DNA from: an uncultured Siphonobacter sp.
GTDB lineage: Bacteria > Bacteroidota > Bacteroidia > Cytophagales > Spirosomataceae
Direction: 5' to 3'
Assembly (NCBI GenBank): GCA_913774715.1
Contig: CAJYHS010000155.1
Location: 1 to 64,000, forward strand
DNA length: 64,000 bases
Below are positions 35,514 to 44,475 of this stretch, one piece after another (the stretch's first letter is position 1; every line of letters begins with the position of its first letter). The position numbers and the translations under genes were made by a program. A model generated the notes under the pieces. It was not told the DNA's origin, did not search any database, and saw only the letters and a list, made by a program, of their open reading frames with translations.

Positions 35514-37055
35514 ATGCGTTATTTTACCTTCATTGTTTTTGTAATCGTATTAGTATCTCTGAAACCTGTTGAAGCTCAAGACAATGATAGTCGGGAAGCA
35601 TCAGGATCTTATTTCGTTCAGGCAGCAACCACGGCTCTTTCTACGGCAAACCGGGTACCTTTCTGGCTCCAGACCAATCAATACGGCACTATTCCCATAA
35701 AACCTCAGGCTGGTTTATTCTCAGCAGGAGTTAAGTATCGGGTTCCCCTGTCAAAATACAATAATAACTGGTCCGTCGATGGGGCTTTTGAAGGGCTTAT
35801 TCAAACGCAAAACCCAAACGTAAAAGGAATTATCACGGAAGGGTATTTGAGAGTTAATTTTAAGAACTGGGAATTGTACGGCGGCAGAAAACGAGAGTAT
35901 GTAGGACTATCGGATACGCTGACGGGTACAGGATCTTTGAACTGGTCTGGTAATTCCTTGCCTATTCCGCAAATTCACATTGGTACTAAAAAATTCATTG
36001 GCGTACCTGGAATTGGGAAGTGGCTTAAGTATAAAGCCTATTTTGCTCACGGTTGGTTTGAAAACTACAACTCGTTCACAAAGAATGCCTATTTGCATCA
36101 AAAAGGTTTTTATTTAAAATTCGGGCAGGAAAACTGGCTTATTAATCTCTACGGGGGATTAAGCCACTTTGCTCAATGGGGTGGGTATGCTCCTGATCTG
36201 AAAGGCGATCCGGGTATTCTGTCAAAAGATGGGCAGTTCAATGATTCCTGGTTTGCCTACTGGAATGGCGTTGTACTCGCAAAAAGTATGCAGGTTAGGT
36301 ATGGATATAAGGGTTACCCCCTTGATGATTTTATCTCGATTGACGTAAACCGCATAGGAAACCACCTGGGGACAATAGATGCAGCAGTGGAGGTAAAACA
36401 CTGTGATTTCAATCTGTTCTTCTATCGTCAAAGTATGTTTGATGACGGATCCTTGTTCTACCTCATTAATATTGACGATGGATTAAATGGCGTTCGCTAC
36501 ATCAACCACATCCCGCAGGCAACGGACGTTCATATTGAACGAATAGGGTTTGAATATTTAAGTACGATTAGTCAGGGAGGACCTAATTTCCTAATTGAAG
36601 ATCCTTTGAAAAGAGGAGGGGATAACTACTTCAATCACAGTCAATACCAGGACGGATGGACGTATTTTGACCGCTCGATTGGTACACCCTTCATTCAGCC
36701 GGATAGTGACCTGAAAGAGAGTGTACGAACGAATGTTCGAGGAATGCCTAATAACCGTGTACAGGTATTTAATCTCGCATTTTTAGGAAAGTATAAAAAA
36801 CGGGCAACCTGGGAAATACGTGGTTCCTTTAGCCGGAACTTTGGTACGTATAATAACGTAGGACAAGTTCCTTATGTTAATGGTCCTTTTAAACAATTCT
36901 CTGGTTTAATTCGGCTGGGTCTGAAAACTTCCTGGCTTGGAGGAAGTGAATTCACGGGGGCTTTAGCCCTGGACCGTGGCGAGATGTATGACAATACGCT
37001 GGGAGCGTACTTAGGGATTCGCAAAACAGGAATGATTGGCGGGAGGTACCGATGA
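35514..37055 (+). CDS. capsule assembly Wzi-family outer-membrane protein
   Basis: Outer-membrane beta-barrel of the Wzi family (513 residues), which in Gram-negative bacteria anchors capsular polysaccharide to the cell surface. A signal peptide (about 1-21, KPVEA-Q) is followed by the family opening ANRVPFWLQTNQYGTIP and many strand-like segments (NWELYGGRKREYVGLSDTL, LKFGQENWLINLYGGLSHFAQWGG). The end reads GMIGGRYR. No capsule synthesis genes are near, so its glycan partner must be elsewhere. Confidence 0.87.
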   Translation: MRYFTFIVFVIVLVSLKPVEAQDNDSREASGSYFVQAATTALSTANRVPFWLQTNQYGTIPIKPQAGLFSAGVKYRVPLSKYNNNWSVDGAFEGLIQTQNPNVKGIITEGYLRVNFKNWELYGGRKREYVGLSDTLTGTGSLNWSGNSLPIPQIHIGTKKFIGVPGIGKWLKYKAYFAHGWFENYNSFTKNAYLHQKGFYLKFGQENWLINLYGGLSHFAQWGGYAPDLKGDPGILSKDGQFNDSWFAYWNGVVLAKSMQVRYGYKGYPLDDFISIDVNRIGNHLGTIDAAVEVKHCDFNLFFYRQSMFDDGSLFYLINIDDGLNGVRYINHIPQATDVHIERIGFEYLSTISQGGPNFLIEDPLKRGGDNYFNHSQYQDGWTYFDRSIGTPFIQPDSDLKESVRTNVRGMPNNRVQVFNLAFLGKYKKRATWEIRGSFSRNFGTYNNVGQVPYVNGPFKQFSGLIRLGLKTSWLGGSEFTGALALDRGEMYDNTLGAYLGIRKTGMIGGRYR

Positions 37056-37073
37056 TCAGATCAGCTGAAGCAT

Positions 37074-37115
37074 AAAAAAGAGCGAGTGAACTTGAAAGTT
37101 CACTCGCTCTTTTTT
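37074..37115. terminator. bidirectional terminator between wzi-like gene and ftsE
   Basis: AAAAAAGAGCGAGTGAACTT pairs with AGTTCACTCGCTCTTTTTT around GAA. Both ends give T tracts, so it ends the convergent wzi-like and ftsE transcripts. Confidence 0.93.
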
Positions 37116-37135
37116 ATAGGTAATAACTTATTAAG

Positions 37136-37837
37136 CTAGACGTAATCGTTACGTTCAAAAACGCGGTTGTTTTCGCAACGTAACATCCGTTGTGGAAACT
37201 TACGAATCAGGTCAAAATCGTGCGTAGCCATCAAAACTGACATTCCCGACTTATTAATGGAAAGGAATAAACGCATGATTTCTTCCGAAACTTCCGGGTC
37301 AAGGTTACCCGTAGGCTCATCGGCCAGTAGAATTTGCGGATCATTCAACAAGGCCCGGGCAATCCCCACGCGTTGCTGCTCACCACCCGAAAGCTGATAG
37401 GGCATTTTACTCATAGCTCCGCTGAGTCCTACCCGAATCAGGACTTCGGCGATCCGGGTTTTCATTTTCATGGAGTCCGTCCAGCCTGTAGCTTTTAAAA
37501 CAAACTCCAGATTCTGGGTGATATTCCGATCCATAAAAAGCTGAAAATCCTGAAAGACAATGCCTAGCTTCCGGCGTAAAAATGGAATGTTGGATCGGCG
37601 AATAGAGTTGAGTTCATATCCCGCAATTTGTCCAGAACCCTTCGTAAGCGGCAAATCCGCATAAAGCGTTTTAAGCAGTGAGCTTTTACCACTTCCTGTT
37701 CGCCCAATCATATAGACAAATTCGCCTTTCCCAATAGAGAAATTAACATTTTCCAGAATCAACTTATCGCCAGCCTGAAAAATGTCCGCGTTAATTACCT
37801 GAACAATGGGTTGATTTGTAAAAGCTGTATTAATCAT
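37136..37837 (-). CDS. ftsE: cell division ABC ATPase FtsE
   Basis: Cytoplasmic ATPase that with FtsX regulates septal peptidoglycan hydrolases. The 233 residues contain Walker A GRTGSGKSS (45-53), Q-loop IVFQDFQLF, the ABC signature LSGGEQQRVGIARAL, Walker B ILLADEPTGN and the H-loop MATHDFDLI. ftsX is not adjacent, which is usual for Bacteroidota. A heptamer-type element (TTTTCAG pair) sits 6-7 nt upstream of the start. Assignment to FtsE rather than LolD rests on the LENVNFSIGKGEFVYMIG pattern and YELNSIRRSNIPFLRRKLG. Confidence 0.88.
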   Translation of the reverse strand: MINTAFTNQPIVQVINADIFQAGDKLILENVNFSIGKGEFVYMIGRTGSGKSSLLKTLYADLPLTKGSGQIAGYELNSIRRSNIPFLRRKLGIVFQDFQLFMDRNITQNLEFVLKATGWTDSMKMKTRIAEVLIRVGLSGAMSKMPYQLSGGEQQRVGIARALLNDPQILLADEPTGNLDPEVSEEIMRLFLSINKSGMSVLMATHDFDLIRKFPQRMLRCENNRVFERNDYV

Positions 37838-37843
37838 AAACTA

Positions 37844-37865
37844 GTTTTCAGTGTACTGTTTTCAG
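37844..37865. repeat. TTTTCAG heptamer element upstream of ftsE
   Basis: The plus strand reads G then TTTTCAG (37845-37851), TGTACTG, TTTTCAG (37859-37865): two exact heptamers exactly one heptamer apart. It ends 7 nt before the ftsE ATG on the minus strand. The same heptamer forms the ten-copy array after murF. Confidence 0.6.
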
Positions 37866-38208
37866 TTTCTATTTAAGTGATAAACGAAAATGAAAGCCGT
37901 TCCAGTTTTAGGGGAAACATATTCGAGGTAATTCTAAAACAAGTACCCCGGCAAATAGTTTGCAAATTAAACGCCTAATTACTTTAACGAAAGTTCGAGG
38001 GGGGCGAATTCAGTTCAATTCTGGAATACAGCCTTGGAAAGCCCGCAGATAGAGGCTAATTTTGTATGAAAATAAGTTACCTGTAATTGATTAGTTTACT
38101 GGGCATTAGCAGTAATGAGCTGACTATTAGCAAGTTTTGTTCAACCTTTTACATCATTGAAACTAATCATATCTATCACTTTTTATTGTTAGGTCTTCGA
38201 ATTAAGCT
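37866..38208. other. non-coding region between ftsE and ahcY
   Basis: No gene is visible on either strand. The plus strand holds a promoter-like pair (TTG at 38034-38036 and TAATTTTG at 38057-38064) and then a leader of about 140 nt before ahcY. I could not fit it to a known SAH, SAM-I or SAM-II riboswitch. Confidence 0.5.
38034..38064 (+). promoter_or_regulatory. promoter of ahcY
   Basis: TAATTTTG (38057-38064) is an exact -7 match, with TTG at 38034-38036 about 20 nt upstream, the spacing expected for Bacteroidota -33/-7 promoters. Confidence 0.5.
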
Positions 38209-39522
38209 ATGGAAGCTACGCAAACGTACATCCCTTACAAAGTAAAAGACATTTCGCTGGCCGAATGGGGTCGCAAAGAAATCCGTCTGGCTGAAGCTGA
38301 AATGCCAGGTCTGATGTCTATTCGTAAAGAATATGGGCCTCAGAAACCCCTGGCTGGAGCTCGCGTAGCCGGATGTCTGCACATGACCATCCAAACGGCG
38401 GTTTTGATTGAAACATTAGTAGAGCTTGGAGCAGAAGTAACCTGGTCTTCTTGTAATATTTTCTCAACGCAGGATCATGCGGCGGCGGCTATCGCTGCTG
38501 CGGGCGTGGCTGTTTACGCCTGGAAAGGCATGAACGAAGAAGAATTCAACTGGTGTATTGAGCAAACGTTGTTCTTCGGCCCTGAGCGTAAACCTCTCAA
38601 CATGATTCTGGATGACGGTGGCGACTTAACCAATATGGTTTTTGACGAATACACCGAACTGATTGATGGAATCAAAGGTCTTTCTGAAGAAACGACTACG
38701 GGTGTTCACCGGTTGTACGAGCGTTTCCGCAAAGGAACGTTATACCTCCCTGCAATCAACGTTAACGATTCAGTAACGAAATCTAAGTTTGATAACAAAT
38801 ACGGCTGTAAAGAATCGCTGGTAGATGCAATCCGTCGTGGTACGGATCTGATGCTGGCGGGTAAAGTTGCCGTAGTTGCCGGTTATGGTGACGTAGGTAA
38901 AGGTTCAGCGGAGTCACTTCGTGGAGCAGGTTGCCGGGTATTAGTAACTGAAATCGATCCAATTTGTGCTCTTCAGGCGGCTATGGATGGCTATGAAGTA
39001 GTAACAATGGATGATGCGGCCCCTCGTGCGAATATATTCGTAACGGCTACGGGTAACGTAAACATCATCAAGGAACGTCACTTCCGTGCGATGAAAGATA
39101 AAGCGGTTGTTTGTAACATTGGTCACTTCGATAACGAAATCGACATGGCCTGGTTGAACGGTGCTTACGGTTCTGCAAAAACGCAAATCAAGCCACAGGT
39201 TGATTTGTATGACATCGATGGTAAGGAAGTAATCGTGTTAGCTGAAGGTCGTTTAGTAAATCTCGGCGTTGCGATGGGTCACCCTTCTTTCGTAATGTCT
39301 AACTCTTTCTCAAACCAGACGTTGGCACAGATCGAGTTATGGACCAACACGGATAAATACGAGAAAAAAGTATACGTATTACCTAAGCACCTGGATGAAA
39401 AGGTAGCTGCTCTTCACCTCGAGCACATTGGTGCCAAGCTTGAAAAGCTGGAACCTGCTCAGGCTGAATATATTGGGGTAACGGTTGAAGGTCCTTTCAA
39501 ATCAGATCAATACCGTTACTAG
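38209..39522 (+). CDS. ahcY: adenosylhomocysteinase
   Basis: Cytosolic NAD-dependent enzyme splitting S-adenosylhomocysteine into adenosine and homocysteine, keeping methyltransferases active. The 437 residues contain the substrate motif [15 protein letters not shown], the hinge [16 protein letters not shown], the NAD-binding [17 protein letters not shown] and the C-terminal KSDQYRY. Product homocysteine is the substrate of MetH, encoded near the end of this window. Start and length are standard. Confidence 0.97.
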   Translation: MEATQTYIPYKVKDISLAEWGRKEIRLAEAEMPGLMSIRKEYGPQKPLAGARVAGCLHMTIQTAVLIETLVELGAEVTWSSCNIFSTQDHAAAAIAAAGVAVYAWKGMNEEEFNWCIEQTLFFGPERKPLNMILDDGGDLTNMVFDEYTELIDGIKGLSEETTTGVHRLYERFRKGTLYLPAINVNDSVTKSKFDNKYGCKESLVDAIRRGTDLMLAGKVAVVAGYGDVGKGSAESLRGAGCRVLVTEIDPICALQAAMDGYEVVTMDDAAPRANIFVTATGNVNIIKERHFRAMKDKAVVCNIGHFDNEIDMAWLNGAYGSAKTQIKPQVDLYDIDGKEVIVLAEGRLVNLGVAMGHPSFVMSNSFSNQTLAQIELWTNTDKYEKKVYVLPKHLDEKVAALHLEHIGAKLEKLEPAQAEYIGVTVEGPFKSDQYRY

Positions 39523-39540
39523 TCGTATCGTATTCATTGA

Positions 39541-39580
39541 AAAGCCGGGCATCCTTATGGAAAGCCTGGCTTTTTTTTTT
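39541..39580 (+). terminator. intrinsic terminator after ahcY
   Basis: AAAGCCGGGC pairs with GCCTGGCTTT (one G-T pair) and is followed by ten Ts. It lies 18 nt after the ahcY stop. Confidence 0.92.
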
Positions 39581-39644
39581 ACTTGCAGTCTGATCAAGTA
39601 TATTGATTATCAGAATAGCCAACTCATTGAATTTTCCCTCGTTC

Positions 39645-41276
39645 ATGACAAAAATCTTAGCTATAATCGGATGGATGCTGCTGGCCTTACCTCAGAGCTG
39701 GGCACAGATGGAACCGGAAGAAAATTTGCGACAGAATTTAAATCGCTTTCGTACGAATTATGACGTAACTTTTTACGAGCTTGATGTAAAGGTCATTCCT
39801 CAGACTCAGTCGCTGGAAGGTTCGGCTACCATGCATTTCAAGACGCTTGAAAATGTTTTTCGCATACAGGTTGACCTGTATGAGAACCTGGAGGTCACGA
39901 ACATTAGCTATCAGAAACAGAAGCTAAATTTTACCAGAAAAGGGCAAGCAATTTTTGTAGACTTTCTGGAGCCGATTGAGAAAGATAAGCTTATATCCAT
40001 ACGCATCGATTATAAAGGAAAGCCACTAGCTACGCAAAACGCTCCTCAGCAGGGCGGGTTTGACTGGAGACAAAATTTATCTGGCAAAGATTGGATTGCG
40101 GTTTCTCCCCAGCAGACGGGAGCTAGCGTGTGGTGGCCCTGCAAAGATCATATTTCGGATCAGGCCGATTCCATGCGGATAAAGGTTGCGGTTCCCAAGG
40201 AGTTAACGGCTGTTTCCAATGGTCGTTTATTGCAGGTGGTGAAAAGCCGCCCCGATGGATTCTGGTCTTATGAATGGAAGGTTAGCGATCCTATCCAGAC
40301 GACGAATGTGATGATGAGTATCAGTAATTATGTTCAAATCAAAGACGTCTACCAATCGGAAGAATATGGGGATCTGGCTTTGAGTTATTACGTCTTACCA
40401 ACCAACGAAGCCAAGGCAGAGGCCCATTTCAAGCAGGTAAAAACAATATTACGAACCTACGAACGAATCTTCGGTAAATATCCTTTCTGGCGGGATGGGT
40501 TGGGCATTGTTGAAACGCCTTTTCAGGGTGTTTCATCGCATGGACTTATTCCATACGCTAATTTTTACCGCAATATTCCTGAAGATAACGTTGACTATAC
40601 GATCTTGCACGAGACGGCATCCCAGTATTTTGGCAACAGTATCGCGAATGAGAATGAGGCCAGTAACTGGATTCCTGAAGCTTTCTCTACTTACGCCGAA
40701 GCTCAGTTTATTGAGCGTAGAAAGAGTTATATGGATGCGTTGAATTATCTCAAGAAATACCGGAAAAACATCAAGAACGCTTTACCACTGGCGAGCCTGT
40801 CCAATACAGTTCAGATCCGGACCGACCAGGATCCGGCTTATAAAGGGGCCTGGATTATTCATACGCTTCGAAAAGTAGTGAACGATGATTCCATCTGGTA
40901 TGCCATTCTAAAAGACATTCCTCAGCATTTTGCTCACAAGCTCGTGACGAATGAATCGCTGGTACTATATTTAAATCAGCAATTAGGACTGGACTGTACG
41001 CCTTTTTTTAACCATTACCTCTTTCAATTAGAACCGCCCGTATTTGAATTTATGGCGGTAGATAATCCCAAACGCTATAAAATCACGTTTCGCTGGCGGT
41101 CGCGGGCTCCAGGTTTTAAGATGCCGATGCGGGTGACGTTTGGCGATCGTTACCAAACGATCTACCCGACTCAGGAGTGGCAAACCCTAACGCTTCCCAA
41201 ACAGGATGGGCAGAAGTTTGTCCTGGATATGGATCGATTCTACATCTATGGAAACCACTTGCCTTTACCTCAATAA
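39645..41276 (+). CDS. M1-peptidase-like protein, predicted inactive
   Basis: Exported protein (543 residues) with the two-part layout of M1 (gluzincin) aminopeptidases: a signal peptide (ALPQSWAQ), an N-terminal saddle domain and a catalytic-type domain. The fold markers remain (VSPQQTGASVWWPCKDHISDQ), but key residues are lost: the zinc motif HEXXH reads HETAS (His322, Glu323, Ser326 in place of the second His), while Glu345 is kept at the canonical distance; the GMEN/GMEH-type exopeptidase motif reads GVSS; and the catalytic Tyr before KGA is Ala (PAYKGAW). The ATG at 39645 starts the signal peptide; an ATT-rich open stretch upstream lacks one. Probably a binding or scaffold protein. Confidence 0.85.
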   Translation: MTKILAIIGWMLLALPQSWAQMEPEENLRQNLNRFRTNYDVTFYELDVKVIPQTQSLEGSATMHFKTLENVFRIQVDLYENLEVTNISYQKQKLNFTRKGQAIFVDFLEPIEKDKLISIRIDYKGKPLATQNAPQQGGFDWRQNLSGKDWIAVSPQQTGASVWWPCKDHISDQADSMRIKVAVPKELTAVSNGRLLQVVKSRPDGFWSYEWKVSDPIQTTNVMMSISNYVQIKDVYQSEEYGDLALSYYVLPTNEAKAEAHFKQVKTILRTYERIFGKYPFWRDGLGIVETPFQGVSSHGLIPYANFYRNIPEDNVDYTILHETASQYFGNSIANENEASNWIPEAFSTYAEAQFIERRKSYMDALNYLKKYRKNIKNALPLASLSNTVQIRTDQDPAYKGAWIIHTLRKVVNDDSIWYAILKDIPQHFAHKLVTNESLVLYLNQQLGLDCTPFFNHYLFQLEPPVFEFMAVDNPKRYKITFRWRSRAPGFKMPMRVTFGDRYQTIYPTQEWQTLTLPKQDGQKFVLDMDRFYIYGNHLPLPQ

Positions 41277-41326
41277 GTTGGTACGGGATTTTCGAGTCTG
41301 ACTTATAAACTAAAGAGATATAAGTT

Positions 41327-41833
41327 ATGGCCGAAGTAAAAGAGTTATCGCACAGCGAGCAGATCGCCTTTCTAAAAGATAAGATTAAAGAAGTGAGAGT
41401 AGCCATGTTGACTACCTTCAACGATGAAGAGGGCTTACGAAGCAGGCCCATGGCGACTACCGAAATGGAGAACGACGGTACCTTGTGGTTTTTCACGAAA
41501 GAGCATTCACGTAAAACCGACGAGGTGCATCAGGATCACCGCGTAAGCGTTTCATATGCTGATCCTAACAATAATACTTACGTAAGTGTACAGGGACGGG
41601 CAAAAGTTGTCACTGATAAAGCCAAGTTGGAGGAGCTTTATACTCCCGTTCTGAAGGCCTGGTTTCCCGATGGCATTGATGACCCGGAACTGGCTTTGCT
41701 GAAAGTTACCATTGAAGAAGCAGAGTTTTGGGACAGCTCTTCCAATAAACTGGTAAATGGTTTTCGAATGCTAAAAGCAGCCATTACAGGCACTACCTTC
41801 GAAAGTGGTCAACATGGAACTGTGACTTTATAG
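41327..41833 (+). CDS. pyridoxamine 5'-phosphate oxidase-like (general stress protein 26 type) protein
   Basis: Split-barrel flavin-binding protein of 168 residues. Seen: a helical N-terminus (SHSEQIAFLKDKIKEVRVAMLTTF), then RSRPMATTEMENDGTLWFFT, HQDHRVSVSYADPNNNTYVSVQGRA and LKVTIEEAEFWDSSSNKL, the usual order for the GSP26/YzzA-like group. It likely binds FMN or F420-like cofactor; the reaction is unknown. Single gene with its own terminator. Confidence 0.87.
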   Translation: MAEVKELSHSEQIAFLKDKIKEVRVAMLTTFNDEEGLRSRPMATTEMENDGTLWFFTKEHSRKTDEVHQDHRVSVSYADPNNNTYVSVQGRAKVVTDKAKLEELYTPVLKAWFPDGIDDPELALLKVTIEEAEFWDSSSNKLVNGFRMLKAAITGTTFESGQHGTVTL

Positions 41834-41837
41834 GATG

Positions 41838-41877
41838 AAAACAAAAGAGGCCTGATCAAACAGGCCTCTTTTGTTTT
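41838..41877. terminator. bidirectional terminator overlapping the stop of the converging gene
   Basis: AAAACAAAAGAGGCCTG pairs perfectly with CAGGCCTCTTTTGTTTT around a 6-nt loop. The right arm runs into the stop codon of the minus-strand receiver-kinase gene (41876-41878). Confidence 0.9.
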
Positions 41878-42991
41878 ACTTACACCACTCAAAGTAAAAG
41901 GTGCTACCTACACCTGGCGTTGATTCTAACCAAAATTTCCCACCCTGTTCTTCCACCAACACTTTTAAGATGTTCAGGCCTACGCCCGTTTTTCCATCGC
42001 CGGTTTGTGAAGGGGTGTCATTGACTCCAAATAATTCGAACAGGTTATTCTGTCCCTCCTGAGTAATGCCAGGGCCATTATCGCGAACGTAAAATTCATA
42101 AGCACCAGGTGTTTCCCGACAGCCTACTTCAACTGTACCATCTGGTTTATCATTGTATTTAATTGCGTTGCTGATCAGGTTCTGAAAGACCTGCTGGAGT
42201 TTAAGTTTGCGGGTAAAAAAGGTGGGCATTTCCCCTTCAATGGTGGCTTGTATGTTTCTGGGAGGAAAAAGAAGCGTAAAGATTTGCTCAACCATTTCCT
42301 GAACATTTACCTCTTCTACGGTCTGCTCGGACAAACTTTTTCGGGAATAATCCAGAATTTCAGTAATCATATTTGAAAGATGATACGTCGCCTTTTGGGA
42401 CAGATTCATGTATTCCTGAAATTCTTCTTTACTCAAACTTCCGTCTTCGTATTGCATTTCCAATAGAGAAAGCATACTGATGATGCCATTCAGGGGCGAC
42501 TTCAGATCGTGAGCAACGATATAAACGAAGTTCTCTAACTGCTTATTGGTACGTCGAAGGGCCTCTGCAGTATTTTTCAGTTGACTTTGGTAGCGATACA
42601 ATTTCTCAAAGACACTTACTTTTGCCTGAGTTACTCTGAAATCCAGTGGTTTCTGAAGGTAATCTACGGCTCCTTCATCATAACCCTTCAGGACGTATTG
42701 CTGTTCTTTGTTAAGAGCGGTAACGAAAATGATGGAAATGTCTCGGGTTTTAGGATTAGACTTTAAAATGCGTGCGACCTCAAATCCATCCATGTCCGGC
42801 ATTTGTACATCGAGCATAATTAACCCAATCTGAGGGTTACGCAAGACTATTTTCAGAGCCTCGTTACCGGATAGAGCTTTTAAGAAGACCCGATTATTCT
42901 GTGCCAGCATTTCTTCCAGCGAAATCAGGTTTTCTTCCCGATCATCTACCAGAAGAATGACAAAATCAGTTAAGGAATCGGTACTGGTCAT
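41876..42991 (-). CDS. receiver-HisKA-HATPase hybrid kinase (last gene of chemosensory-like operon)
   Basis: Soluble kinase of 371 residues with its receiver in front. The receiver (about 10-125) has VDDREEN, phosphoacceptor Asp61 (LIMLDVQMPDMDG) and YLQKPLD; the HisKA domain has His161 (YIVAHDLKSPLNG); the HATPase has NLISNAIKYND, DNGPGI and GVGLNILKVL. It is the fourth gene of a unit with a multi-receiver kinase, CheR and CheB, 15 bp after the CheB stop. It may accept phosphate from the large kinase and pass it on, or act as its partner. Confidence 0.92.
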   Translation of the reverse strand: MTSTDSLTDFVILLVDDREENLISLEEMLAQNNRVFLKALSGNEALKIVLRNPQIGLIMLDVQMPDMDGFEVARILKSNPKTRDISIIFVTALNKEQQYVLKGYDEGAVDYLQKPLDFRVTQAKVSVFEKLYRYQSQLKNTAEALRRTNKQLENFVYIVAHDLKSPLNGIISMLSLLEMQYEDGSLSKEEFQEYMNLSQKATYHLSNMITEILDYSRKSLSEQTVEEVNVQEMVEQIFTLLFPPRNIQATIEGEMPTFFTRKLKLQQVFQNLISNAIKYNDKPDGTVEVGCRETPGAYEFYVRDNGPGITQEGQNNLFELFGVNDTPSQTGDGKTGVGLNILKVLVEEQGGKFWLESTPGVGSTFYFEWCK

Positions 42992-43006
42992 GAGGTTACT
43001 ATAGAT

Positions 43007-43573
43007 TTACAGAGAAAAAAGACAGTTTATGATTTCCGAAGGATTTATCAGAGTTGCTTCGGGTACTTGCTTTAAGCCCGTTAAAGGCATGATTGAAAAT
43101 TCGCTAAGACTGGGATCTTGGATGAAAGCTTTTCCTCCCATCTGAACCAGATGAGCCAGTCCTCGGGCTCCATCTGTATTAGATCCGCTCAGTAATAATC
43201 CCACCGCTTGTTGCCCGTATACATCAGCAACACTTTCAAAGGTTGGGTCAATAGAAGGTCTGCTGTAATGGATGGTTTCCGAATAATCCAGACTAAACGT
43301 CCGATCATTTTCTACCAGTAAGTGATAATTTTGGGGAGCCAGATAAATCTGATTGGGAACAATCTGGTCCTTATCATTCGGCTCAATGACCTTCGTATAC
43401 TTATTCAGGCTCAAAACCTTATCCATTTCACTGAGCCCTGATTTCTGACGATGCATTACTAAGATAAGAGCAAAAGAAAATGTTTCGGGTAATTGTTCAA
43501 TGAGTTTGCTAACAACTGGAAAACTTCCAGCTGAACCCCCAATAACTACTATTTCTGGTAAAGCATGAGACAT
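43007..43573 (-). CDS. CheB-type protein-glutamate methylesterase domain (no receiver)
   Basis: Catalytic domain of a CheB methylesterase, 188 residues, lacking the usual N-terminal receiver. The Ser-His-Asp triad is readable: GGSAGS (Ser14), VMHRQKS (His41) and SGSNTDGA (Asp134). The ATG at 43573 starts just before the core; a GTG ten codons upstream would almost touch the CheR stop. It lies between cheR-like and kinase genes, so it should reverse glutamate methylation made by the neighbouring CheR on a target not encoded here. Confidence 0.9.
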   Translation of the reverse strand: MSHALPEIVVIGGSAGSFPVVSKLIEQLPETFSFALILVMHRQKSGLSEMDKVLSLNKYTKVIEPNDKDQIVPNQIYLAPQNYHLLVENDRTFSLDYSETIHYSRPSIDPTFESVADVYGQQAVGLLLSGSNTDGARGLAHLVQMGGKAFIQDPSLSEFSIMPLTGLKQVPEATLINPSEIINCLFSL

Positions 43574-43605
43574 AAAATCAAGGAACGTTACCCGATTTAA
43601 CACGA

Positions 43606-44433
43606 CTAGTTTTTACGTCTGAAAATCTTGGCATCGTCTTTAATGGAATCAAATTTCGGACGTACATCCATGAATAACAGTGATTCCTTCATGCCCAGAG
43701 CCATGTAGCCCAGTGGAACGAGGCTGTCGTAAAATAAATGTAAAACCCTGTTTTGCAAGGTCTTATTAAAATAAATCAGTACGTTACGACAGCAGATGAG
43801 CTGAAATTCATTAAAAACCTGATCCGTTACCAGGTTATGCTGGGAGAACAATACGTTTTTCAGTAAAGACGAATCCAGAATGACGTGATCGCGTTTTGCT
43901 TCGTAGTAAGAAGAAAACTCTTCCATACCCCCAGAGCGTATGTAATTGGCCGTATACTCCTTCATGGCATTCAAAGGCATGATTCCCTTTCGAGCCTTTT
44001 CCAAATTGGCTGGGTTTAAATCCGTCGCATAAATGCGGGTTCGTTCGAGTAATCCGGCTTCTTTTAACAGAATAGCCATCGAGAATACTTCTTCACCGGT
44101 AGCACAGCCTGCATGCCAGATTTTGATAATCGGGTAGGAGGCCAGCCGGGGAATTACCGTTTCCCGCAATGCCTTATAGAAAAGCGGATCCCGGAACATT
44201 TCAGTGACGTTCACCGTCAGCGTTTGCAAAAACCAGTTGAAAAACGAAGGTTCGTTAAGCAAATGATGCTGTAAATCGTAAATGGTCTTCACGCTGGCGG
44301 CCTGCATGCAATGCTTTACCCGACGGGTGAAGGACGCTCGTGAATAATCCCCAAAATCGTACCCGTATTGCTCTCTGATTAGTTGAATAATATCATCTAT
44401 TTGTTCGGGTAGAATATCAATCCATTCATTCAT
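43606..44433 (-). CDS. CheR-type protein-glutamate O-methyltransferase
   Basis: SAM-dependent methyltransferase of 275 residues. An N-terminal helical domain (RASFTRRVKHCMQ) precedes the SAM-binding core IKIWHAGCATGEEVFSMAIL, then YATDLNPANLEKA and CRNVLIYFNKTLQ. In chemotaxis it methylates glutamates of chemoreceptors; no receptor gene is in this window, and the large kinase's coiled-coil helices are a possible alternative target. It follows the hybrid kinase by 42 bp. Confidence 0.92.
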   Translation of the reverse strand: MNEWIDILPEQIDDIIQLIREQYGYDFGDYSRASFTRRVKHCMQAASVKTIYDLQHHLLNEPSFFNWFLQTLTVNVTEMFRDPLFYKALRETVIPRLASYPIIKIWHAGCATGEEVFSMAILLKEAGLLERTRIYATDLNPANLEKARKGIMPLNAMKEYTANYIRSGGMEEFSSYYEAKRDHVILDSSLLKNVLFSQHNLVTDQVFNEFQLICCRNVLIYFNKTLQNRVLHLFYDSLVPLGYMALGMKESLLFMDVRPKFDSIKDDAKIFRRKN

Positions 44434-44475
44434 AAATCGCTTTGGCTAATGGTCCTGAATAAGCCAACAGCAGTG

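Noticed and set aside
41116-41496. Antisense open frame across the end of the M1-like gene and start of the flavin-fold gene
   Set aside because: It overlaps two supported genes and its product has no recognisable motif.
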